Positions 22,829 to 29,698 of a stretch of 64,000 nt of DNA are shown in pieces. This stretch comes from Actinoplanes sp. NBRC 103695 (GTDB lineage Bacteria; Actinomycetota; Actinomycetes; Mycobacteriales; Micromonosporaceae): NCBI RefSeq assembly GCF_030269485.1, contig NZ_BSTL01000011.1:57286-121285 (forward strand), written 5' to 3'. The translations under genes and the position numbers were made by a program. Every line of letters begins with the position of its first letter. Within the stretch, counting starts at the first letter, position 1. The notes beneath the pieces were generated by a model that searched no databases, had not been told where the DNA came from, and saw nothing but the letters and a program-made list of their open reading frames with translations.

Positions 22829-23767
22829 TCAGGCGCTGTTCACCCTACGCAACGCGATCGCCTCGTCGGACACCACGGCACGCGGGGCCGGCGCCGACGT
22901 CCGGATCGGCTTGCCGACCGAGGTGCGCACCGCCGCCGGTGGACGCACCGGATGACGTCGCAGGTGGCGGGCCAGCCCGGCATGATCGGCGTCGGCGAGC
23001 ACGTCGACGCCCGCCAGGCCGAGCTCGGTCCAGACAGCGCGACGTGCGCTGCGTGCGCCCGAGCTCAGACCCGAGATGCGGACGGTACGCCCGTCCTCGT
23101 GCGCCGCGCGCACCATGGCGTGCAGCAGATGCCGCTCCTCGGCGGTGATGGGTTCCAGGCCGTCCCAGCCGAAGCGCCGCGACCACGGCTCGCTGATCAT
23201 CGGCACCAGCGAGGCGGGCGCCGACCGGGAGCCGATGTCGTCGAAGGTGCCGTCGGCGAACGCGTAGCGGTGCCGTTCCGCGGTGAGGAGCTCGCGGACG
23301 TCCACAATGCCGGCCACCGCGACGGTCACCGCTCCCGGCTCCAGCTTGCCGTCCACGCAGCGGCTGAGCAGCGGGGCGTGGTCGCGGAGTTGCTGTTCGA
23401 GCATCCGATAGGCGCGGAGCAGCGTCTGCGCGTCGCGGCTGGGTCCGATGAACTCGACGACCAGCCGGAACGGGACGGTCTGGTCGGGGCGCAGCCGGCC
23501 GCCCCGGGACCGGGCGCGGGCCAGCAGCGGCCCGAGGACGAGACGGCGCAGCGTACGCCCGGGTTGCGGCGCCCCGGGCCCGATGAACAGCTCGCCGTGC
23601 GGTCCGGGCAGCACCGGCACGGTCAGGCCGGCCAGTCCGCTCCGGAGGACATCGGGCAGCGGATCGGCGTCGTCGGCTCCCGCCAGGGCATGCCCGGACG
23701 GCTGGTACGGCGCCGGTCGGCACACCGCGGCAACCCTGGCGGTCAGCGCACCAGCGGCAACACTCAT
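22829..23767 (-). CDS. Degenerate PI-PLC/AIM6-like TIM-barrel protein
   Basis: About 312 residues. The C-terminal two thirds resemble phosphatidylinositol-phospholipase-C-like/AIM6-type phosphodiesterases: a central VRELLTAERHRYAFADGTFDD, then ISEPWSRRFGWDG, then a segment with AHEDGRTVRISG and WTELGLAGVDVLADAD. Such proteins normally open with an H-x-H-N-D-Y catalytic strand and a metal-binding E-x-D. Here the equivalent region reads LRSGLAGLTVPVLPGPHGELFIG and lacks both, so activity is doubtful. An in-frame GTG at 23833 would extend it by 22 residues. It is divergent from the sigma factor gene. Family call moderate. Confidence 0.6.
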   Translation of the reverse strand: MSVAAGALTARVAAVCRPAPYQPSGHALAGADDADPLPDVLRSGLAGLTVPVLPGPHGELFIGPGAPQPGRTLRRLVLGPLLARARSRGGRLRPDQTVPFRLVVEFIGPSRDAQTLLRAYRMLEQQLRDHAPLLSRCVDGKLEPGAVTVAVAGIVDVRELLTAERHRYAFADGTFDDIGSRSAPASLVPMISEPWSRRFGWDGLEPITAEERHLLHAMVRAAHEDGRTVRISGLSSGARSARRAVWTELGLAGVDVLADADHAGLARHLRRHPVRPPAAVRTSVGKPIRTSAPAPRAVVSDEAIALRRVNSA

Positions 23768-23876
23768 CACATCGTTCGCCACGGCTTCTCCGAGATCGGA
23801 CAAATCGTACGTTCGGTGCTGCCACTGTGACACAGATGGCTGCCGCTATCAGGCAATGTCGAAGAGAATTACCCCC

Positions 23877-24764
23877 ATGTCCCCCGAAGAAGAGTTCGAG
23901 CGCGAACGGCCGCACCTGATCTCCGTGGCCTATCGGATGCTCGGTAGCCGGGCCGAGGCGGAGGACGTGGTCCAGGAGGCGTGGCTGCGCTTCGACAAGG
24001 CGCGACGGGTCGGCGATATCAACGACCTGCGCGGCTGGCTCACCACCGTGGTCGGACGGCTCAGCCTCGACGTGCTCAAGTCGGCGCGGGTACGGCGCGA
24101 GGCGTACCCCGGGCAGTGGCTCCCCGAGCCGGTCGTGACCCGCCTGGACGACCCGGCCGAACGCGTCACCCAGCGCACCGAGGTCGGCCTGGCGCTGCTG
24201 GTCGTCCTCGAGAAACTCACCCCGGAGCAGCGGGTCTCGCTGGTGCTGCACGACGCGTTCGCGGTGCCGTACGAGGAGATCGCCGAGGTTTTGCACACCA
24301 CGGTGACCGCGGCCCGCCAGCACGCCTCACGCGGCCGCCGGGCGGTGGCCGACGACCGTGCCCGGCACAACGCCGACCTGCCCGAGCAGCGGCGGGTGCT
24401 CGAGGCGTTCCTGGCGGCGGCCAACTCCGGCGACACCCAGGCGCTGGCCGCAGTGCTGGCGCCGGACGTGGTCTCGATCGGCGACGGCGGCGGCTTCGTC
24501 AACGCCGGCAGCCGGGCGATCCTCGGCGCGGACAAGGTGGCCCGCTTCTGGATCGGCATCATGGGCAACCGGTTCCACGGGATGACCGACATGACCATGA
24601 CGCCAGTGCTGGTCAACGGCGACCTGGGGCTGCATGTGCAAGGCGCCTACCCGGACGGCCGCGGGTTCCGGTCGGTCTTCGTGCTGGCCATCGCCGACGG
24701 CCGGGTCACCGCCGTCTACCACCAGCTCAACCCGGAGAAGCTGGGGTCAGTCGACGACGTCTGA
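23877..24764 (+). CDS. ECF41-type sigma factor with SnoaL-like C-terminal domain
   Basis: The 295-residue sigma factor has sigma region 2 (HLISVAYRMLGSRAEAEDVVQEAWLR, about 8-35), region 4 (PYEEIAEVLHTTVTAARQHASR, about 125-147) and a SnoaL/NTF2-like extension of about 120 residues. The ECF41 markers are present: a GDGGG motif and a terminal NPEKL. In this class the extension replaces an anti-sigma factor. Two in-frame ATGs exist (23856 and 23877); GAAGAGA favours the second. Its 3' end overlaps the convergent DUF402 gene by 18 bp. Confidence 0.9.
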   Translation: MSPEEEFERERPHLISVAYRMLGSRAEAEDVVQEAWLRFDKARRVGDINDLRGWLTTVVGRLSLDVLKSARVRREAYPGQWLPEPVVTRLDDPAERVTQRTEVGLALLVVLEKLTPEQRVSLVLHDAFAVPYEEIAEVLHTTVTAARQHASRGRRAVADDRARHNADLPEQRRVLEAFLAAANSGDTQALAAVLAPDVVSIGDGGGFVNAGSRAILGADKVARFWIGIMGNRFHGMTDMTMTPVLVNGDLGLHVQGAYPDGRGFRSVFVLAIADGRVTAVYHQLNPEKLGSVDDV

Positions 24765-25253
24765 CAGCCACTTGCGGTACTGCGTGGCGAACGGCTCGGA
24801 GCCGTCGCCCAGGGCGACCATCAGCTTGCGCGCCGCCGCGTACGCCTCGGTGACGACCTCGGCGGGGTAGCCGAACCGCTCCCGGTGGTCCTCGAACTCG
24901 TCCTCGTCGCGCAGCTCGACGGCCTGCGTCTCGCGCCGCCGCACCACGTCCAGGTCGAGATCGACGATGTGAACCGTGTCACCCTCCCACCGCGCGGGGG
25001 TGGTGATGTCGCAGTAGACCTCACTGGTGCGCGGCGGCGGGTTGAACATGCCGGTCCACCACGCCGCATGCGGGATCAGCAGCACGAACGGGATCTGCTC
25101 GACCGACGGCCGGCCGTGGTAGACCGAGGCCGTCCCACGGGGCACGCCGACCCAGATGCCCAGGTCATCCTCACTGAGCTTGCGGGCCGGATAGTCCCGG
25201 TGCGCCGAGCCGTCGAACTTCGTATAGACCACCCGGACCGTCTCGCTCGGCAT
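24747..25253 (-). CDS. DUF402 protein
   Basis: This 168-residue protein fits DUF402 (PF04167), related to FomD and nucleoside tri/diphosphate hydrolases. Metal-binding acidic residues are visible in YCDITTPARWEGDTVHIVDLDLDVV and LRDEDEFEDHRERFGYP. Several members hydrolyse phosphate-containing small molecules. ATG 25253 is chosen. It converges on, and overlaps by 18 bp, the ECF41 gene, so transcripts of the two can pair at their 3' ends. No operon partner. Confidence 0.85.
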   Translation of the reverse strand: MPSETVRVVYTKFDGSAHRDYPARKLSEDDLGIWVGVPRGTASVYHGRPSVEQIPFVLLIPHAAWWTGMFNPPPRTSEVYCDITTPARWEGDTVHIVDLDLDVVRRRETQAVELRDEDEFEDHRERFGYPAEVVTEAYAAARKLMVALGDGSEPFATQYRKWLSDVVD

Positions 25254-25399
25254 GACAGGCACCCTAACGGTGCACGGAATTTGTCGGTGGCTGCGGGTAC
25301 GGTCTCCGACGTGGTCGAGCCTTCTTTGTCATGCCCTTCTGGCCGTCGCCTCCGGCCGAGCGGTCCGCCGCCGGCACCTGCCGCTCGGTGCAGGCGGTC

Positions 25400-27400
25400 A
25401 TGACCGCCGCCACCCGCCGCAAAGCCAAAGCCGCAGATCTTCTCGACGCGGCGGTCGGCGCGGTGCCCGGCGGCGCGGCGCGTCCGGGCCAGCAGGAGAT
25501 GGCCAACGCCATCGAGCGGGCCGTGAAGGAAAAAGAGCACCTGCTCGTCCAGGCGGGCACCGGCACGGGCAAGTCCCTGGCCTACCTGACGCCCTCGCTG
25601 CTGGTGGACGGCCCGGTCGTGGTGTCCACGGCCACCCTGGCCCTGCAAAACCAGCTGATCGCGCACGACCTTCCCCGGCTGGCCGACGCGGTCGAGCCGG
25701 TGCTCGGGCGGCGACCCAAGTTCGCCGTGCTCAAAGGCCGGCACCACTACCTCTGTGTGGCCAAGATGGAGCACGCCGACGAGGAGGAGCCCACCGACAC
25801 GCTCTTCGACGCGGCGCCCGCCCAACGCACCCAGTGGCTGGGCGAGGCCGGCCGGCTCGGCAAGCAGATCCAGCGGCTCCAGGCCTGGTCGGAGAAGACG
25901 AAGACCGGCGACCGTGACGAGCTCGACCCCGGCGTCGACGACACAGCCTGGCGGCAGGTGTCGATGCCCGCACGGGACTGCGTCGGTGCGGCCCGGTGTC
26001 CGTACGGTCAGGAGTGTTTCGCCGAGGCCTCCCGCGTGCGGGCCCGCGAGGCGGACATCGTCATCACCAACCACAGCCTGCTCGCCGTCGACATGCTCGC
26101 CGAGCGCAACATCGTGCCGCCGCACAAGCTGCTGGTCATCGACGAGGCGCACGAGCTGGCCGACCGGGTCTCGTCCGCGTCGCAGGCCGAGCTGACCCCC
26201 GAGGTGCTCGAACGCGCCGCCAAACGCGCCCGCACGCTGCTCCCGCAGGACACCGCCGAGGCGCTGGCCACGGCCGCCGACTCGCTGACGGTGGGCCTGG
26301 CCGACATGCCCGCCGGCCGCATCACCACCGGCCTCCCGCCGCTGCTCGCCCAGGCCGTAATCCTCATCGACTCGTCCACCCGCGCGGCCCTGTCCGCGAT
26401 CGGCGAGATCAAGAGCGACGACCCCGATCCGGTACGCAAGCAGCAGGCCAAAGCGTCCCTGGACGAGATCGCCGAAACCGCACGCCGCCTGCTGGAGGAG
26501 TCCGACTTCGACGTCGCGTGGGTGGAGAAATCCGACCTCGGCAACGGCCGCCGCGCCCTCGTGGTAGCCCCCCTGTCAGTGGCCGGCACGCTGGCGAACA
26601 GGCTGTACGACGAGCGCACGGTGGTCGCCACCTCCGCCACCCTGACACTGGGCGGCCGCTTCGACACGGTCGCCCGGTCGCTCGGCCTGCCCGCGCCGCG
26701 CGTCCCGCAGGACACCCACGGCGAGGGCTGGACGTCGCTCGACGTCGGCTCCCCGTTCGACTATCCGAAACAGGGCATCCTCTACGTCGCGTCGCACCTG
26801 CCCCGCCCCGCGGCGTCCGGCCTGCCCGACCAGGCGGGCGAGGAACTGCTCGAGCTGGTGAACGCGTTGGGCGGCGCCACTCTGGGCCTGTTCTCGTCCC
26901 GCCGGGCCGCGACGCAGGCGGCGGAACTGGTCCGCGCCCGCACCACGCTCCCGGTGCTGCTGCAGGGCGAGGAGGCGCTGCCGCTGCTGGTCCGGCGTTT
27001 CCGCGAGGAGCGCGAGACCTGCCTGTTCGGCGTGATGTCGCTGTGGCAGGGCGTTGACGTCCCCGGCGAGTCCTGCCAGCTGGTGGTCATCGACCGGCTC
27101 CCGTTCCCCCGCCCCGACGAGCCGCTGGCGGCCGCCCGAGCAGCGGCGGTCGACTCCGCCGGCGGTTCCGGTTTCTCGTCGGTGAGCGTCCCGATCGCCG
27201 CGATCCGCCTGGCCCAGGGCGTCGGCCGCCTGATCCGTTCCACCGGCGACAAGGGCGTGGTCGCCGTCCTCGACTCCCGCTTGGAGACCGCCCGAGGCTA
27301 CGGCGCGTTCCTCCGCAAGTCCCTGCCGCCGTTCTGGTACACGACCCGCCAGGAGGTCGCGCTGGGTGCCCTGAAGCGCCTCGCCGCCCCAAAGGCCTAG
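25400..27400 (+). CDS. dinG: DinG/XPD-like ATP-dependent DNA helicase
   Basis: The 666-residue superfamily 2 helicase has Walker A AGTGTGKS (residues 52-59), VVVSTATLALQNQL, DEAH box (248-251), and helicase motifs V/VI in SLWQGVDVPGESCQLVVIDRLPFP and AQGVGRLIRS. Four cysteines between about residues 118 and 210 (HHYLC, RDCVGAARCPYGQECF) fit the iron-sulfur cluster of the DinG/XPD family. Expected role is 5'-3' unwinding of R-loops, D-loops or flaps during repair. I chose ATG 25400; an upstream ATG at 25331 adds 23 residues with no family similarity. The gene is followed by a repeat-filled gap. Confidence 0.92.
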   Translation: MTAATRRKAKAADLLDAAVGAVPGGAARPGQQEMANAIERAVKEKEHLLVQAGTGTGKSLAYLTPSLLVDGPVVVSTATLALQNQLIAHDLPRLADAVEPVLGRRPKFAVLKGRHHYLCVAKMEHADEEEPTDTLFDAAPAQRTQWLGEAGRLGKQIQRLQAWSEKTKTGDRDELDPGVDDTAWRQVSMPARDCVGAARCPYGQECFAEASRVRAREADIVITNHSLLAVDMLAERNIVPPHKLLVIDEAHELADRVSSASQAELTPEVLERAAKRARTLLPQDTAEALATAADSLTVGLADMPAGRITTGLPPLLAQAVILIDSSTRAALSAIGEIKSDDPDPVRKQQAKASLDEIAETARRLLEESDFDVAWVEKSDLGNGRRALVVAPLSVAGTLANRLYDERTVVATSATLTLGGRFDTVARSLGLPAPRVPQDTHGEGWTSLDVGSPFDYPKQGILYVASHLPRPAASGLPDQAGEELLELVNALGGATLGLFSSRRAATQAAELVRARTTLPVLLQGEEALPLLVRRFREERETCLFGVMSLWQGVDVPGESCQLVVIDRLPFPRPDEPLAAARAAAVDSAGGSGFSSVSVPIAAIRLAQGVGRLIRSTGDKGVVAVLDSRLETARGYGAFLRKSLPPFWYTTRQEVALGALKRLAAPKA

Positions 27401-27420
27401 CCCCGCCACCCACCAAGCCG

Positions 27421-27580
27421 CGCCAGGCCTGGGAGTCACGCCAGGCCCGGGAGTCACGCCAGGCCCGGGAGTCACGCCAGGCCCGGGAGTCACGCCAGGC
27501 CCGGGAGTCACGCCAGGCCCGGGAGTCACGCCAGGCCCGGGAGTCACGCCGAGCCCGAGAGCCACGCCAGGCCGGGGTCA
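27421..27580. repeat. 18-bp tandem repeat, about eight copies, 3' of the helicase gene
   Basis: The unit CGCCAGGCCCGGGAGTCA repeats head to tail from 27421. Units two to seven are identical, the first has one change, the eighth is degenerate and a ninth is truncated. Each holds a CCCGGG palindrome. It begins 20 bp after the helicase stop. The near-identity of units indicates recent slippage. The period is a multiple of three, which creates false open frames on both strands. Confidence 0.95.
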
Positions 27581-27600
27581 CGCCGGCTGTCAGGCCGCCG

Positions 27601-27863
27601 GGGTGCCTGCTAACCGTCGCTGCCGCCGCTCAAGGCGGTCGCCGGGCACGAGAGTGGTAGGACCGGGCGCTATCCGGGACAGACTTGTCGCGCCTGGCTA
27701 CCACTCGCGGGGACGGTGGTAGCTCAGGACGGTAAATCGATGCCGGATACCGCCAAGGCCTACCACTCGCGCCCGGACCCACCACCTGCGCCCGGACCCA
27801 CCACCTGCGCCCGGACCCACCACCTGCGCCCGGACCCACCACTCACGCCCGGACCCACCCGGC
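27601..27863. repeat. Dispersed intergenic repeat, copy B, with a 19-bp array
   Basis: The left part, GGTGCCTGCTAACCGTCGC then TGCCGCCGCT, matches the left arm of the foldback element at 52.5 kb. It continues with GAGTGGTAGGACCGGGCG and GGTGGTAGCTCAGGACGG, also shared with that element. From 27769 a 19-bp unit (GCGCCCGGACCCACCACCT) repeats four to five times. No right arm is recognisable before the AI-2E gene end at 27891. No gene is supported between 27401 and 27890. Confidence 0.75.
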
Positions 27864-27890
27864 GCCGCACCCACGAACCGCGAACCGCGG

Positions 27891-29150
27891 CTAAGCCGGC
27901 TGCTGAGCTGTCACGACCACGGCATCGGGTGGGACCTCGGGTACGCGGCGGGCCAGGCGCCGGACCGCCGTGTTGAGCACCGCGATCAACGGCACCGCCA
28001 CCAGGGCCCCGATCACGCCGGCCACCACCACGCCGGATGCGATGCCGACGATGACCACCAGGGGGTGGATCGCGACCGCCCGGCCCATGATCAGCGGCTG
28101 CAGGATGTGGCCCTCGAGTTGCTGCACGGCGATCACCGCGCCGAGCACGAACAGTGCGATCACCCAGCCCCTGTCGACCAGGGCCACCAGGACGGCCACC
28201 GCACCGGAGATGCTGGCGCCGGCGATCGGGATGAACGCGCCCAGGAAGACGAGCGCGGCCAGCGGGAAGGGGAACGGGACGTCCAGGATGACCAGCGCCA
28301 GGCCGATGCCGGTGGCGTCGATGAAGGCGACCAGCACCGTCGCGCGGACGTAGGCGCCCAGCGTCACCCAGGAGGCGTCGCCGGCGTCGGACAGCGACCA
28401 GCGGGCGTTCACCGGGAAGAGCCGCACGATGAACCGCCAGATCTTCCGCCCGTCGCGCAGGAAGAAGAACGTCGCGAACAGCACCAGGAGCGCTCCGGCC
28501 AGGATCTCGGCCAGCGTCGCCGCGGTCGAGATGCCGGTCGAGGTGAGCGATGACGTGTTCGCGTTCACCCACTGCTGCAGCTGGTCGATGGCCTGGTCGA
28601 CCTGAGCGTCCGACAGGTGCAGCGGGCCGGTGCGTGCCCACTGCTGGATCTGCCGGATGCCCGCGCTGGCGTTGTCGGTCAGCTTGGGCAGCCCGTCGAC
28701 GAACTGGTTGACCACCAGCGTCAGGGTGCCCGCCACGGCCGCCAGCCCGCAGATCAGCACCAGGAACGTGGCCAGCGACCGCGGCAGCCTCAGCCGGAGC
28801 AGCCAGCCCACCGCGGGAGCCAGCAGGGCGGACAGCAGCAGCGCGATGGCCAACGGGATCATGACGATGCTGATGATGCCGACGAAGCGCAGCAGCGCCC
28901 AGCCGACCACCCCGACCACGATCAGGCGCCACGACCAGGCTGCGGCGATCCGCAGCGGGTGCGGCACCTCGGCGTCGTCGCGGCTGTTGGTCGACTGGTT
29001 GTCCGCCGGGTCCGGCGGGGGCGGGGGAACGAACTCGACGTCCGGCTCGGCGCGTTCCCGCTCACGTTCGGCGCGGGCGACCCGCACGGACTCGCGCCCG
29101 CTGTCATAGGCACGCCGCAGGTTGTCCCGCACACGCTGGATCCGACTCAC
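27891..29150 (-). CDS. AI-2E transporter-family membrane protein
   Basis: The 419-residue protein matches the TqsA/PerM-type AI-2E family (PF01594). A charged cytoplasmic N-terminus of about 70 residues precedes an initial helix pair, a soluble amphipathic middle (DQAIDQLQQWVNA), and a C-terminal bundle with the family segments FLGAFIPIAGASISG and QQLEGHILQPLIMGRAV. Members export small molecules or act as Na+/H+ antiporters; quorum-signal export is not implied. Start is GTG 29150. It is divergent from the GroES-like gene. Confidence 0.9.
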   Translation of the reverse strand: MSRIQRVRDNLRRAYDSGRESVRVARAERERERAEPDVEFVPPPPPDPADNQSTNSRDDAEVPHPLRIAAAWSWRLIVVGVVGWALLRFVGIISIVMIPLAIALLLSALLAPAVGWLLRLRLPRSLATFLVLICGLAAVAGTLTLVVNQFVDGLPKLTDNASAGIRQIQQWARTGPLHLSDAQVDQAIDQLQQWVNANTSSLTSTGISTAATLAEILAGALLVLFATFFFLRDGRKIWRFIVRLFPVNARWSLSDAGDASWVTLGAYVRATVLVAFIDATGIGLALVILDVPFPFPLAALVFLGAFIPIAGASISGAVAVLVALVDRGWVIALFVLGAVIAVQQLEGHILQPLIMGRAVAIHPLVVIVGIASGVVVAGVIGALVAVPLIAVLNTAVRRLARRVPEVPPDAVVVTAQQPA

Positions 29151-29239
29151 CCCGACAACCGTAGTGGTACCGCACGACAGTTTCCGCGCCCCGCGTGGCC
29201 GAGTTTCCTGGTCGGCGCGGCGGGCGTACCGTCTCCGTC

Positions 29240-29578
29240 GTGACTCCCGAGACCACCACCGACACCGGGCTGCCGATCCGCATGCTGCACGACCGAGTCC
29301 TGGTCCGCATGGACGGCGGCGAGGGTGAGCGCCGCTCCGGCGGCGGCATCGTGATCCCGGCGACGGCGTCGATGGGCCGCCGCCTCTCCTGGGCGACCGC
29401 GGTCGGCATCGGCCCGAACGTCCGCTCCATCGTGGTGGGCGACCGGGTGCTCTTCGACCCCGACGACCGCTCCGAGGTCGAGCTCCACGGCCGCGAGTAC
29501 ACCCTGCTCCGCGAGCGCGAGGTCCACGCGGTGGCCGCCAGCCGGGTCCAGTCCGACGGCACCGGTCTCTACCTCTGA
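29240..29578 (+). CDS. GroES-like co-chaperonin paralogue
   Basis: This 112-residue protein has the Cpn10 beta-barrel pattern: PIRMLHDRVLVRMD, then the mobile-loop-like ERRSGGGIVIPATA, then VGDRVLFDPDDRSEVELHGREYTLLRE. It is more divergent than a housekeeping GroES and is not next to groEL, which lies 6.5 kb away on the other strand without a groES partner. Similar stand-alone GroES-family proteins occur in other actinobacteria. It may cap a specific chaperonin or have another role. GTG 29240 is chosen; a later in-frame ATG is possible. No CIRCE element precedes it. Confidence 0.8.
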   Translation: MTPETTTDTGLPIRMLHDRVLVRMDGGEGERRSGGGIVIPATASMGRRLSWATAVGIGPNVRSIVVGDRVLFDPDDRSEVELHGREYTLLREREVHAVAASRVQSDGTGLYL

Positions 29579-29698
29579 AAGAACAACTTCAAGATCAAAC
29601 TGCGAAGGCTACGCCGGGCACACAGTCCCCGATGCCTCGGCGACGAGCTGCCACTCGAGGCCGTTGCGCCGGCATCCGGCCGAAGGTGGGTGGTCCGG

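Noticed and set aside
27421..27580. CRISPR or iteron origin of replication
   Set aside because: Eighteen-bp units with no spacers; no replication protein gene or DnaA-box cluster nearby.
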